Positions 24,633 to 33,626 of a stretch of DNA of 64,000 nt are shown here, one piece after another. The first letter of the stretch is position 1; every line of letters begins with the position of its first letter. The position numbers and the translations under genes were made by a program. The stretch is taken from the NCBI RefSeq assembly GCF_003289945.1, contig NZ_QMBP01000005.1, forward strand, positions 1-64,000, given 5' to 3'. The notes under the pieces were generated by a model. That model was not told where the DNA came from. It saw only the letters and a list, made by a program, of their open reading frames with translations, and searched no databases. Source of the stretch: Mesorhizobium hawassense (GTDB taxonomy: Bacteria > Pseudomonadota > Alphaproteobacteria > Rhizobiales > Rhizobiaceae).

Positions 24633-25841
24633 GTGAAAGCATCCTATCTCGTCTCGGCCGCGTTGCTTGCGGCATCGGCAATGCCGGCGGCGGCCGGCCA
24701 GATCTCCGACGGCAAGGTCAAGATCGGCATCCTCAACGACCAGTCGGGCGTCTATGCCGATTTCGGCGGCAAGTGGTCGGTCGAGGCCGCCAAGATGGCG
24801 GTCGAGGATTTCGGCGGCAAGGTGCAGGGCGCGCCGATCGAGATCGTCAGCGCCGACCATCAGAACAAGGCCGATATCGCCTCCAACATCGCCCGCCAAT
24901 GGTACGACACCGAGCAGGTCGACGCGATCATGGAGCTCACCACCTCGTCGGTGGCGCTCGCCGTCCAGGGCATTTCCAAGGAAAAGAAGAAGATCGATAT
25001 CGTCACCGGCGCCGCCTCCACCGACCTTACCGGCAAGCAATGCTCGCCCTATGGTTTCCACTGGGCCTACGACACCCATTCGCAGGCCGTCGGCACCGGC
25101 GGCGAGCTGGTCAAACAGGGCGGCGACAGCTGGTATTTCATCACCGTCGACTACGCCTTCGGCTATTCGCTGAAGGACCAGACCGCCAAGCTGGTCGAGG
25201 CGAGCGGCGGCAAGGTGCTGGGCGAGGTGCGCTATCCGCTCGGCGCAACCGACTATTCCTCCTTCCTCCTGCAGGCGCAGTCCTCCGGCGCCAAGATCGT
25301 CGGCCTTGCCAATGCCGGCCTCGACACCTCGAACTCGATCAAGCAGGCGGCCGAGTTCGGCATCGTCGCCGGCGGCCAGAGGCTGGCCGCGCTCCTCTTC
25401 ACACTGGCCGAAGTGCATGGCCTCGGCCTGCAGGCGGCGCAGGGTGTGGTGCTCACCGAAGGCTATTACTGGGACCGCGACGACAAAAGCCGCGACTTCG
25501 CCCAAAAATTCTTCAAGCGCACCAACCGCATGCCCAACATGATCCAGGCCGGCACCTATTCGGCGGTGACGCAATATCTGAAGGCCATCGACAAGGCCGG
25601 CACCGACGAGACTGAGGCGGTGGCCAATGAGCTGCATGAAATGCCGGTCAACGACGTCTTCACCGCCAACGGCAAGGTGCAGGCCGACGGCTCGATGGTG
25701 CACGATATGTATCTCTACCAGGTCAAGAAGCCGGAAGAGTCGAAGAAGGACTGGGATTACTACAATTACCTGGCGACCATTCCGGGCGACAAGGCCTTCA
25801 TGAAGGCCGAAGACAGCGGCTGCCCGCTCGTCACCAAGTGA
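24633..25841 (+). CDS. ABC transporter substrate-binding protein, branched-chain amino acid type
   Basis: A 402-residue periplasmic binding protein of the Leu/Ile/Val-binding group. The signal peptide covers residues 1-22 ('AASAMPAAAG'), then 'KVKIGILNDQSGVYADFGG' starts the first lobe. The start is GTG with GGAGGAA upstream; the frame stays open to 24546 but lacks a signal there. It is the first gene of a five-gene operon with two ATPases and two permeases. The family also binds amides, urea and aromatic acids, so the ligand is not certain. Confidence 0.9.
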   Translation: MKASYLVSAALLAASAMPAAAGQISDGKVKIGILNDQSGVYADFGGKWSVEAAKMAVEDFGGKVQGAPIEIVSADHQNKADIASNIARQWYDTEQVDAIMELTTSSVALAVQGISKEKKKIDIVTGAASTDLTGKQCSPYGFHWAYDTHSQAVGTGGELVKQGGDSWYFITVDYAFGYSLKDQTAKLVEASGGKVLGEVRYPLGATDYSSFLLQAQSSGAKIVGLANAGLDTSNSIKQAAEFGIVAGGQRLAALLFTLAEVHGLGLQAAQGVVLTEGYYWDRDDKSRDFAQKFFKRTNRMPNMIQAGTYSAVTQYLKAIDKAGTDETEAVANELHEMPVNDVFTANGKVQADGSMVHDMYLYQVKKPEESKKDWDYYNYLATIPGDKAFMKAEDSGCPLVTK

Positions 25842-26650
25842 CGCTCGACACCGCCACCGCCGTCCGCCCGGACGGCATCGACCGGACGCCGCGGGTGGTG
25901 CTTTCCGCCCGCGGCCTCAGGCGCGACTTCGCCGGCTTCGTCGCCGTGAAGGATGTCGACCTCGACGTCCATCATGCCAAAATCCATGCGCTGATCGGCC
26001 CGAACGGCGCCGGCAAGACGACCATCTTCAACCTCTTGACCAAGTTCCTGCAGCCGACCAGCGGCAGGATCGAACTGCTCGGCAGCGACATCACCCGCAC
26101 GCCGCCGGCGCGCGTTGCGCGCATGGGTCTCGTGCGCTCCTTTCAGATATCGGCGATCTTTCCGCACCTTTCCGTCCTCGACAATGTGCGCGTCGCCCTG
26201 CAGCGTCCGGGTGGGCTGGGCTACCAGTTCTGGCGCCCGGTCTCGGCGCTCGACGCGCTGACGCCGAGGGCGCGCGAGCTGCTCGCCATCGTCGGCCTCG
26301 ACGATGCCGCGCATCGCCTGGCCGGCGATCTCTCCTATGGCAGGAAGCGCGTGCTGGAGATCGCCACGACATTGGCGCTCGACCCGAAAGTGCTGCTGCT
26401 CGACGAGCCGATGGCCGGCATGGGGCATGAGGATGTCGGCATGATCTCCGGCATCATCCGCTCGCTGGCGAAAGACCGCGCCGTGCTGATGGTCGAGCAC
26501 AACCTCACCGTCGTCGCCGATCTCTGCGACTGGATCACCGTCATGCAGCGTGGCCAGGTGCTCGCCGCCGGCGACTACAAAACCGTTAGCAAGGACGAGC
26601 GCGTGCGTGTCGCCTACATGGGGACAGCGCATGAAGAGGGTCGGGCATGA
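25838..26650 (+). CDS. LivG-type ABC transporter ATP-binding protein
   Basis: A 270-residue ATPase of the branched-chain amino acid transporter family. Walker A is 'GPNGAGKTT', the signature region 'LSYGRKRVLEIATT', and Walker B 'LLLDEPMAGM'. The GTG start overlaps the stop of the binding-protein gene, and the end overlaps the next gene by 4 bp, so translation is coupled. An N-terminal stretch of about 20 residues before the ABC core is unusual but minor. Confidence 0.9.
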   Translation: MTLDTATAVRPDGIDRTPRVVLSARGLRRDFAGFVAVKDVDLDVHHAKIHALIGPNGAGKTTIFNLLTKFLQPTSGRIELLGSDITRTPPARVARMGLVRSFQISAIFPHLSVLDNVRVALQRPGGLGYQFWRPVSALDALTPRARELLAIVGLDDAAHRLAGDLSYGRKRVLEIATTLALDPKVLLLDEPMAGMGHEDVGMISGIIRSLAKDRAVLMVEHNLTVVADLCDWITVMQRGQVLAAGDYKTVSKDERVRVAYMGTAHEEGRA

Positions 26651-27351
26651 GTGAGCCGCTGCTTGCCGTGCGCGATCTCCACGCCTGGTACGGAGAAGGC
26701 CACGCTTTGCACGGCGTCGACCTCGACGTCATGCGCGGCGAAACGGTGACGCTGCTTGGCCGCAACGGCGTCGGCAAGACGACGACGCTCCGCGCCATCA
26801 TGGGGCTGATCCGCAAGCGGACGGGAAGCGTCACCTTCAATGGCAAGGATCTTCTGCGCCTGCCGCTGCACCGCGTCGCGCATCAGGGCATCGGCTTCGT
26901 GCCGGAGGAGCGCGGCATCTTCGCGACCCTTACCGTCGACGAGAACCTGATCTTGCCGCCGGTGGTCGCCAAGGGCGGCATGAGCGTCGAGGAAATCTTC
27001 GAGCTCTTCCCCAATTTGAAGGAGCGCCGCAACAGCCAGGGCACGAAACTCTCCGGCGGCGAACAGCAGATGCTGGCCATCGCCCGCATCCTGCGCACCG
27101 GCGTCGAGATGCTGCTGCTCGACGAGCCGACGGAGGGCTTGGCGCCGGTCATCGTCCAGCGCATCGGCGAATTGCTGGCGACGCTGAAGAAGCGCGGCAT
27201 GACCATTCTCTTGGTCGAGCAGAATTTCCGCTTCGCCGCCCGCATCGCCGACCGCTTCTACCTGATGGACCACGGCAAGGTGGTGGAAGGGTTTCCGGTC
27301 GACGAGTTTTCCGCGCACACCGACAAATTGCACGAGGTGCTGGGGGTATGA
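26647..27351 (+). CDS. LivF-type ABC transporter ATP-binding protein
   Basis: A 234-residue second ATPase of the transporter. Walker A is 'GRNGVGKTT', the ABC signature 'LSGGEQQMLAIAR' and Walker B 'MLLLDEPTEGLAP'. The ATG overlaps the TGA of the preceding ATPase gene. Paired LivG and LivF ATPases are standard for this transporter class. Confidence 0.9.
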   Translation: MSEPLLAVRDLHAWYGEGHALHGVDLDVMRGETVTLLGRNGVGKTTTLRAIMGLIRKRTGSVTFNGKDLLRLPLHRVAHQGIGFVPEERGIFATLTVDENLILPPVVAKGGMSVEEIFELFPNLKERRNSQGTKLSGGEQQMLAIARILRTGVEMLLLDEPTEGLAPVIVQRIGELLATLKKRGMTILLVEQNFRFAARIADRFYLMDHGKVVEGFPVDEFSAHTDKLHEVLGV

Positions 27352-27358
27352 TCGCATC

Positions 27359-28246
27359 ATGTTGACGGTCTTCGGCATACCCATCCAGGCGCTGCTCGGC
27401 CAACTCCTCGTCGGCCTGATCAACGGCTCGTTCTACGCCATGCTCAGCCTTGGCCTCGCCGTCATTTTCGGCCTGCTGCGCATCATCAATTTCGCCCATG
27501 GCGCGCTCTACATGCTGGGCGCCTTCATCGGCTATCTGCTGCTGGTGCATCTCGGCATCGGCTACTGGCCGGCGCTGGTCATTGTGCCCTTGCTCGTCGG
27601 CTTGCTCGGCATGCTGGTCGAGCGCCTTGCTTTGTCGCGGCTCTACCGACTGGACCCGCTCTACGGCCTGCTCTTCACCTTCGGGCTCGCCTTGGTCATC
27701 GAAGGCGTGTTCCGCTATTACTACGGCGTCTCCGGCAATCCCTATGCCGTGCCGACGCTGCTCGCCGGCGGCACCAATCTCGGCTTCATGTTCCTGCCCA
27801 ACTATCGCGGCTGGGTCGTGGTTGCTTCGCTGATCGTCTGCATCGGCACCTGGCTTTTGATCGAGAAAACCAGGCTCGGCTCATACCTGCGCGCCGCCAC
27901 CGAGAACCCGGAACTGGTGCAGGCATTCGGCGTCAACGTGCCGCTGCTCTTGACGCTCACTTACGGATTGGGCGCCGCCCTTGCAGGGCTCGCCGGCATT
28001 CTCGCAGCGCCGGTCTACCAGGTCAGCCCGCTGATGGGTTCGGATCTCATCATCGTCGTCTTCGCCGTCGTCGTGGTCGGCGGCATGGGCTCGATCCTCG
28101 GCGCCATCGTCACCGGCTATATGCTCGGCCTCGCCGAGGGCCTGACCAAGGTGTTTTATCCGGAAGCCTCTAACCTCGTCGTCTTCGTCATCATGGCGAT
28201 CGTGCTGCTCCTGCGCCCCGCCGGCTTGTTCGGAAGGGACGCCTGA
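27359..28246 (+). CDS. LivH-type ABC transporter permease
   Basis: A 295-residue inner-membrane permease with about eight hydrophobic segments. It contains the LivH-type 'GLVIFGLLRIINFAHG'-like segment (here 'AVIFGLLRIINFAHGALYM') and the ATPase-contact loop 'RAATENPELVQAFGV'. It starts 7 bp after the second ATPase gene. Confidence 0.9.
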   Translation: MLTVFGIPIQALLGQLLVGLINGSFYAMLSLGLAVIFGLLRIINFAHGALYMLGAFIGYLLLVHLGIGYWPALVIVPLLVGLLGMLVERLALSRLYRLDPLYGLLFTFGLALVIEGVFRYYYGVSGNPYAVPTLLAGGTNLGFMFLPNYRGWVVVASLIVCIGTWLLIEKTRLGSYLRAATENPELVQAFGVNVPLLLTLTYGLGAALAGLAGILAAPVYQVSPLMGSDLIIVVFAVVVVGGMGSILGAIVTGYMLGLAEGLTKVFYPEASNLVVFVIMAIVLLLRPAGLFGRDA

Positions 28247-28247
28247 G

Positions 28248-29222
28248 ATGAGCGAGGCGACCCTTCACGCGGAACGCGCCGCCGCCTCCGTCAGGCTGGA
28301 ACGGGCGCTGGTGGCGCTGGGCATCCTGGTGCTAATCGCGGCGCCCTTCGTCATCTACCCGATCTTCGTCATGAAGATGCTGTGCTTCGCTCTGTTCGCC
28401 TGCGCCTTCAACCTTTTGCTCGGCTACACCGGCCTGCTGTCCTTCGGCCACGCCGCCTTCTTCGGCGGCGCCGCCTATTTCTGCGCCTATGCCGTGAAGG
28501 CCTGGGGCTTGCCGCCCGAGGCCGGTATCCTGCTCGGCACCGCGGGCGCCGCGCTGATGGGCCTGGTCATGGGCTTCCTCGCCATCCGCAGGCAGGGCAT
28601 CTATTTCTCGATGATCACACTGGCGCTGGCGCAGATGTTCTATTTCTTCTGCGTCCAGGCGCCCTTCACCGAGGGCGAGGACGGCATTCAGGGCGTTCCG
28701 CGCGGCCATCTCTTCGGCGTCGTCGACCTCGGCGTCACCATGAACATGTATTTCTTCGTGCTCGTCGTCTTCCTGATCGGCGTCTTCGCCATCTGGCGCA
28801 TCGTCAACTCGCCCTTCGGCATGATCCTGCGGTCGATCCGCGAGAACGAGAACCGCGCCATTTCGCTCGGCTATTCCGTCGGTCGCTACAAGCTCGCCGC
28901 CTTCGTCATGTCGGCGGCGCTCGCCGGCCTTGCCGGCGCCACCAAGGCGATCGTCTTCCAGTTCGCCACGCTCACCGACGTCACCTGGCAGATGTCGGGC
29001 GAGGTGATCCTGATGACGCTGCTCGGCGGCATCGGCACCATGGTCGGCCCGGTTGTCGGCGCCGGGCTGGTGGTCGGGTTGGAGAATACGCTGGCGACCT
29101 CCGGCTTCCCGGTGACCATCGCCACCGGCCTGATTTTCATGGTCTGCGTGCTGATCTTCCGGCGCGGGATCGTGGGCGAGATTCATGCACGGTGGCTGGG
29201 GCGGGGAGGCAAAGGCTCCTAG
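28248..29222 (+). CDS. LivM-type ABC transporter permease
   Basis: A 324-residue permease with nine or so membrane segments, the partner of the LivH-type protein. 'LLLGYTGLLSFGHAAFFG' and the ATPase-contact loop 'RSIRENENRAISLGY' mark the family. It begins 1 bp after the livH stop. The last 4 bp overlap the convergent higA gene. Together the five genes encode a complete high-affinity uptake system. Confidence 0.9.
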   Translation: MSEATLHAERAAASVRLERALVALGILVLIAAPFVIYPIFVMKMLCFALFACAFNLLLGYTGLLSFGHAAFFGGAAYFCAYAVKAWGLPPEAGILLGTAGAALMGLVMGFLAIRRQGIYFSMITLALAQMFYFFCVQAPFTEGEDGIQGVPRGHLFGVVDLGVTMNMYFFVLVVFLIGVFAIWRIVNSPFGMILRSIRENENRAISLGYSVGRYKLAAFVMSAALAGLAGATKAIVFQFATLTDVTWQMSGEVILMTLLGGIGTMVGPVVGAGLVVGLENTLATSGFPVTIATGLIFMVCVLIFRRGIVGEIHARWLGRGGKGS

Positions 29223-29518
29223 GCCGCCGCCTCGAACCGCTCGATCTCTTTGAGCTCTTCCTGAAGCGACGCGCCCTCGACAGCCAGATCGTAACTGGCC
29301 TGCATGTTCATCCAGAACTGCGGTGTTGTGCCAAAGAACTTTGCCAGACGCAAAGCCGTGTCCGGCGTAACAGGCGTGGTCTCGTTGGCCAGGCGCTCGA
29401 TACGCGTGCGTGGGACGTGAAGCTTCTTCGCCAGCGTATACGGTTTCAGGTCGAGCGGCTCGAGAAACTCGGCCCTCAATATCTCGCCGGGGTGAATGGG
29501 TCTGTCGAGGTTGATCAT
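29219..29518 (-). CDS. higA: HigA-type antitoxin
   Basis: A 99-residue helix-turn-helix protein of the HigA family ('HPGEILRAEFLEPLDLKPYTLAKKLHVPRTRIERL' region). It follows the higB gene, in the toxin-first order typical of hig loci. It should bind and neutralise HigB and repress the operon through the GTATC-N7-GATAC sites upstream of higB. Confidence 0.88.
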   Translation of the reverse strand: MINLDRPIHPGEILRAEFLEPLDLKPYTLAKKLHVPRTRIERLANETTPVTPDTALRLAKFFGTTPQFWMNMQASYDLAVEGASLQEELKEIERFEAAA

Positions 29519-29554
29519 TCGGTTCCGCTCCTGCGAAGAGAGCTGGTCGGCTCG

Positions 29555-29836
29555 TTAGTGATAATCGGTGATCTCTACATCGTCCGCCCCGCCATCGGTC
29601 CATCGAAAGCAAACGCGGAATTGGTCGTTGATGCGAATTGAGTACTGGCCGGCGCGATCGCCTTTCAGCGCCTCAAGTCGGTTTCCCGGCGGGACCTTGA
29701 GATCCACAAGTTCGGTGGCGTTATCGAGCATGAACAATTTCCGCTGAGCGGTACGAACCAGATCTGCCGGAAACCCTTTCGGAGCTTTGCCTGTCGAAAC
29801 CGCTTCCGTGGTCTTGTCCTTGAACGAACGTATCAT
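29555..29836 (-). CDS. higB: HigB-type mRNA interferase toxin
   Basis: A 93-residue RelE-superfamily toxin of the HigB class. The family ending 'GQYSIRINDQFRVCFRWTDGGADDVEITDYH' is fully conserved, including the basic and aromatic residues that contact mRNA in the ribosome A site. The gene is 36 bp upstream of higA on the same strand. The locus appears intact. Confidence 0.88.
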   Translation of the reverse strand: MIRSFKDKTTEAVSTGKAPKGFPADLVRTAQRKLFMLDNATELVDLKVPPGNRLEALKGDRAGQYSIRINDQFRVCFRWTDGGADDVEITDYH

Positions 29837-29851
29837 CCACCGCCCTCGAAT

Positions 29852-29907
29852 CGTATCCTACCATGATACGTTCCTCCGATCAAGAAGAAAGTATCGTTTC
29901 ATGATAC
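29852..29907. promoter_or_regulatory. higBA operator repeats
   Basis: Two identical-format palindromes, GTATC-N7-GATAC, lie at 29853-29869 and 29891-29907, 38 bp apart, directly upstream of higB. A further half-site, GTATCAT, overlaps the higB start near 29830. Such paired sites fit cooperative binding of a HigA-HigB complex. Confidence 0.65.
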
Positions 29908-29955
29908 GAGATCTCGAACAGACTATGCCCGTCAAGGCCACGCGAACGCCATACG

Positions 29956-30648
29956 TCAGGCAGCGCGCTTCGGTTCCACCGCGAACGGGCTGAGGCCGAG
30001 CCACGTCTGCATCTGCTTGCCGATGGCCTTATCGCCGGTCAACGCGACTTTCGCGCCGGCCTTCTCGACGGTGAGCAGCCCCATCCAGATCGCCGTCATC
30101 GTGTGCAGGTCGGTCGAGACGTAGAGGTCGACCTCGAAGCCCGGATCGTACCAGCACAGATCGACCTCGCCGTGCTTTTCGACGATCAGCCACCACGAGC
30201 GTTTCGACGCCGGCAGATCCTGATACAGAAATTGTATTACGGTTCGTCCTTCGGGTAGCGGCGAGGGGTTCAGGTTGCGCCGCATATCCCACATCAGCAG
30301 CGACGGATCGAGGTTCTTCAGCGACAGCCGGGACTCGACCCATTTCTGTCCCCAGAAGCCCATCGCCTCGACCACGGGGCGCAAATCGCGGCCCGCCTCG
30401 GTCAGCCGATAGTCGAAGATGCCCTTTTCGCCGGGGACTTCCCCGCGCTCCACGATCCCGGCCAGCTCCAGCTCCTTCAGCCGTTGCGACAGAAGCGTCG
30501 GCGACATCTTCGGCACGCCGCGGCGCAGGTCGTTGAAGCGGGTCGAGCCCGCCACCAGCTCGCGCATCAGCACCATCGTCCAGCGGGTGCACAGCACCTC
30601 GGCCGCCATGGATAACGGGCAGAACTGCTTGTATCCGTGCTGTGCCAT
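29956..30648 (-). CDS. HxlR family transcriptional regulator
   Basis: A 230-residue regulator with an HxlR winged helix in residues 1-105 ('CTRWTMVLMRELVAGSTRFNDLRRGVPKMSPTLLSQRLK' region). A C-terminal domain of about 110 residues has an SCP2-like, lipid-binding pattern. Most HxlR proteins stop near residue 120, so this is the longer subtype. It diverges from a DUF1330 gene, which it may control. Confidence 0.85.
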   Translation of the reverse strand: MAQHGYKQFCPLSMAAEVLCTRWTMVLMRELVAGSTRFNDLRRGVPKMSPTLLSQRLKELELAGIVERGEVPGEKGIFDYRLTEAGRDLRPVVEAMGFWGQKWVESRLSLKNLDPSLLMWDMRRNLNPSPLPEGRTVIQFLYQDLPASKRSWWLIVEKHGEVDLCWYDPGFEVDLYVSTDLHTMTAIWMGLLTVEKAGAKVALTGDKAIGKQMQTWLGLSPFAVEPKRAA

Positions 30649-30825
30649 GACCGGTGTCCCTCCCTCGAAGCCGGAGCGAACATTAGCCCTTCATGAATGA
30701 AGCCGCGAGTACAGAAACTGTACCTGCCAGTACAGATCGCGGACTGGTTGGCGCAGGCCCCGCCATGCGAGCTCCTTGGCCGACGCACGGGATTTCCCTG
30801 TGCGCGGCAACCAGGAGAGTCAAGC

Positions 30826-31152
30826 ATGACCGCTTACCTCATCGCGGACATCAAGGTGAAAGACCCGAAATGGATACCGGCCTACGCCGCTTCGGTGCAT
30901 GAGCTGGTTCACAAGCATGGCGGCAGGTATCTGGCGCGCAGCGGCAATGTGAAGACGCTCGAGGGCGATCCGCTCGACACGACACTGATCGCGCTAATGG
31001 CATTCCCGTCGGAGGAGGCGGTGCGCGCCTTCACCAATGATCCAGCCTACGCACCCTTCGTATCGGCCCGCCAGGGCGGCAGCGACAGCCGCTTCCAGAT
31101 GATCGACAACACCGATGTGGCAGGAACGATTTCATATCTGCCGAAGGGATGA
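30826..31152 (+). CDS. DUF1330 family protein
   Basis: A 108-residue protein of the DUF1330 family, a dimeric alpha/beta-barrel fold ('AYLIADIKVKDPKWIPAYA', 'HGGRYLARSG', 'LIALMAFPSEEAVRAF'). The ATG at 30826 has AGGAGA upstream; the frame extends further without a start signal. Function unknown. It is probably controlled by the divergent HxlR regulator. Confidence 0.85.
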   Translation: MTAYLIADIKVKDPKWIPAYAASVHELVHKHGGRYLARSGNVKTLEGDPLDTTLIALMAFPSEEAVRAFTNDPAYAPFVSARQGGSDSRFQMIDNTDVAGTISYLPKG

Positions 31153-31267
31153 TCGGCGGCGGCCGCATCGAACCCGGGATCATCAAGCACAAACAGCCAC
31201 GGCGCTTGCCCGTCGCGCCGCCGTATTTCCGGCGGCCGGCCAGCCGGGCTTTTCAGGAAGAACGAGA

Positions 31268-31804
31268 ATGAACATGACACCGAACTTTTGGAACAGGCTT
31301 CTCATGGCGGCGGCCCTGTCGTCGGCCTGCACGACCCTCGCGCAGGCGTATCAGGACGGGGCTGCCTCCGTATCCGGCGCCAGCCCGCTGGCCGGCAAGG
31401 TACGAGCGGCCAACAGCCGGTTTCTCGACGTCAAGGCTGCAACGGCCGAAGGGTACGCGCCCATTCCCTGCGCCAGCGGCATAACCGGCGGCGCGATGGG
31501 CATCCATTACGTCAACGGCGATTATCTGAAGGACGACAAGGTCGACATCGCGCGCCCCGAAGCGGTGATGTACGAGCCGATGGCCGATGGCTCGCTGAAG
31601 CTGGTGGCGGTTGAATACATCACCTCGAAAGGGCCGGCGGCGCTGGATGGCCAGCTGTTCAACTTCAACAGCGCGCCCAACCGCTACGGTCTGGGCGAGT
31701 TCTACGAACTGCATGTCTGGGCCTGGAAGGACAACCCGACCGGCACCTTCGTCGACATGAACCCGAAAGTCTCGTGCGAACACGCGATGGCGCCGACCCA
31801 GTAG
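31268..31804 (+). CDS. Secreted hypothetical protein
   Basis: A 178-residue protein with a signal peptide (residues 1-28, cut near 'TLAQA') followed by about 150 soluble residues. The mature part contains 'GYAPIPCASGITGGAMGIHY' and 'FYELHVWAWKDNPTGTFVDMNP', segments I associate with uncharacterised periplasmic proteins of alphaproteobacteria. Two cysteines could form a disulfide. Function is not known. It begins 115 bp after the DUF1330 gene on the same strand. Confidence 0.75.
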   Translation: MNMTPNFWNRLLMAAALSSACTTLAQAYQDGAASVSGASPLAGKVRAANSRFLDVKAATAEGYAPIPCASGITGGAMGIHYVNGDYLKDDKVDIARPEAVMYEPMADGSLKLVAVEYITSKGPAALDGQLFNFNSAPNRYGLGEFYELHVWAWKDNPTGTFVDMNPKVSCEHAMAPTQ

Positions 31805-31841
31805 GAGCAGATGCCAGGCGGCGCCATGCCGCCTGGCGTTT

Positions 31842-32315
31842 CTACGCCAGCGACACCTCCAGCCCGACCTTCACGCGGTCCATCGCCACGAAGGTGCGGA
31901 ACCGTTTCACATTGTTGTCCGCGAAGAACAGCCGCCTTGTCAGCGCCTCATAGTCGGCCATCGAAGCCACGGTGACGACCAGGATGAAGTCGGCCTCGCC
32001 GGTGACGTAATAGCATTGCTGCACTTCCGGCACCGCGGCAAAGCCGCGCTTGGCGGCGTCGATCAGTTCGGCGCGCTCGCTCTCCACCTCGACCTCGACG
32101 AAGATGGTGATCGGATGGCCGACCCTGGCCGGATCGACCAGCGCGACATTGGCGCGGATGACGCCGGTCTCCTCCATGCGCCTGATGCGCCGCTGCACGG
32201 CCGGCGCCGACAGATTGACCCTCTCGCCGATGACGCGTTGCGGCGTCGTGTTGTCCCTTTGCAGGATGGCGAGGATCGCGCGGTCATAGGCGTCGAGTTC
32301 AGGCGAAGCGGACAT
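31842..32315 (-). CDS. Lrp/AsnC family transcriptional regulator
   Basis: A 157-residue Lrp/AsnC regulator with an N-terminal helix-turn-helix (residues 10-60, 'VIGERVNLSAPAVQRRIRRMEETG') and a RAM ligand-binding domain (75-150). The ATG at 32315 gives the family length; the open frame extends about 300 codons further upstream by chance. It diverges from the first diaminopropionate lyase gene and is probably its regulator. Family members respond to amino acids. Confidence 0.88.
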   Translation of the reverse strand: MSASPELDAYDRAILAILQRDNTTPQRVIGERVNLSAPAVQRRIRRMEETGVIRANVALVDPARVGHPITIFVEVEVESERAELIDAAKRGFAAVPEVQQCYYVTGEADFILVVTVASMADYEALTRRLFFADNNVKRFRTFVAMDRVKVGLEVSLA

Positions 32316-32323
32316 GGTGGCGT

Positions 32324-32341
32324 TCCAAACGAAACAAACTT
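32324..32341. promoter_or_regulatory. Shared 18-bp motif, copy 1 (candidate Lrp operator)
   Basis: TCCAA-A-CGAAACAAACTT lies between the lrp start and the first lyase gene. It recurs with a single mismatch at 34972-34989 before the second lyase gene. Binding by the neighbouring Lrp/AsnC protein is inferred. Confidence 0.55.
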
Positions 32342-32423
32342 GCATTTCAACCGCCAAAACAGAGCGCCTTTCTCGCTCGGCTTGCAATAAATTTCCAGTC
32401 ATCGAGACGGAGAAAGCCGACCC

Positions 32424-33626
32424 ATGTTCCTGCTCAATCGCCACCCGGACCATCGCCGGCCGCTGACCGAGGAAGACGCCGCGACGCTTGGGCTCGCCGA
32501 GGCCGCCGAAGCGGAACGCTTCCTTGCCGCGCGCGACAACCGTGCCGAGACGCCGCTGCATGCCTTGCCGGCGCTGGCCGGCGAGCTCGGCATCGGCGCG
32601 CTGCATATCAAGGACGAGGGCAAGCGCCTCGGCCTCGGCAGCTTCAAGGCGCTGGGCGGGGCCTATGCCGTGATGCATCTGGTGCTGGAAGAGGCGGCAA
32701 GGCGGCTCGGTCGCGTCGTTGACGTCGCGGAACTGCATAGCCACGAGGTCAAGGCGGTCGCCGCCGGCATGACCTTCGCCTGCGCGACCGACGGCAATCA
32801 CGGGCGCTCGGTGGCGCAGGGCGCCGGCCTCGTCGGCGCGCGCTCGATCATCTTCGTCCATTCCGGCGTCAGCGACGAGCGCGTGGCGGCCATCGCCCGC
32901 TTCGGCGCCGAGATGGTGCGCATCGCCGGCGACTACGACCAGTCGGTCAGGGAAGCCGCCCGCGTCGCTGACGAGCGCGGCTGGACCGTCGTCTCCGACA
33001 CCTCCTGGCCGGGCTATGAGCGCATTCCGGGGCTGGTGATGCAGGGCTACACGGTGATCGTGCGCGAAGCGCTGAAGCGCTTGGCCCAGCCGCCCACCCA
33101 CGTCTTCCTGCAGGCCGGCGTCGGCGGCTTCGCCGCGGCGGTGGCCGGCCATCTCGCCATCGTGCTCGGCGAGGATCGCCCCAAGGCAGTCGTGGTCGAG
33201 CCAGCGCGTGCGGCCTGCCTCTATGAAACCGCGAAGGCCGGGCGCCCCGTCGCGATCGAGCACAGCAAGCCCACGGTGATGGCGATGCTCGAATGCTACG
33301 AGCCGTCGCTGGTCGCCTGGCGCGTGCTGTCGCGCATCGGCGACGCGTTCATGACCGTGGACGAGGAAGATGCCGTCGCGGTGATGAACCGCCTGGCGCG
33401 ACCTTCGGGCGACGACCCTGCGATCGTCTCCGGCGAGAGCGGCGGGGCGGGGCTCGCCGGGCTGATCCGCGCCGCCGGCGACAGGAAGATGCGGGCCGCG
33501 CTCGGCCTCGACACGGCCTCCCGCGTGCTCATTGTCAACTCCGAAGGCGCGACCGACCCCGGCCGCTATGCCGAGTTGGTCGGGATGGCGCCGGACGAGG
33601 TGACGCGGGAGAAGCAGCCGGCATGA
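32424..33626 (+). CDS. dpaL: Diaminopropionate ammonia-lyase
   Basis: A 400-residue fold-type II PLP enzyme that converts 2,3-diaminopropionate to pyruvate and two ammonia. The PLP lysine is Lys75 in 'GLGSFKALGGAYAV'; Asp123 in 'CATDGNHGRSVA' matches the catalytic aspartate of E. coli YgeX. The phosphate-binding loop is 'AGVGGFAAAVAG'. Its stop overlaps the ATG of an M20 hydrolase gene by 4 bp, so the two act together. A second copy lies at 35074. Catabolic use of diaminopropionate or its N-acyl forms is inferred. Confidence 0.88.
   Translation: MFLLNRHPDHRRPLTEEDAATLGLAEAAEAERFLAARDNRAETPLHALPALAGELGIGALHIKDEGKRLGLGSFKALGGAYAVMHLVLEEAARRLGRVVDVAELHSHEVKAVAAGMTFACATDGNHGRSVAQGAGLVGARSIIFVHSGVSDERVAAIARFGAEMVRIAGDYDQSVREAARVADERGWTVVSDTSWPGYERIPGLVMQGYTVIVREALKRLAQPPTHVFLQAGVGGFAAAVAGHLAIVLGEDRPKAVVVEPARAACLYETAKAGRPVAIEHSKPTVMAMLECYEPSLVAWRVLSRIGDAFMTVDEEDAVAVMNRLARPSGDDPAIVSGESGGAGLAGLIRAAGDRKMRAALGLDTASRVLIVNSEGATDPGRYAELVGMAPDEVTREKQPA

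Noticed and set aside
28332..29612. 426-codon minus-strand frame over livM
   Set aside because: Asp/Gly/His/Arg-rich antisense shadow of a membrane-protein gene.
31842..33263. 473-residue version of the Lrp gene
   Set aside because: The first 300 or so codons are antisense to the lyase gene; the Lrp family length is reached from ATG 32315.
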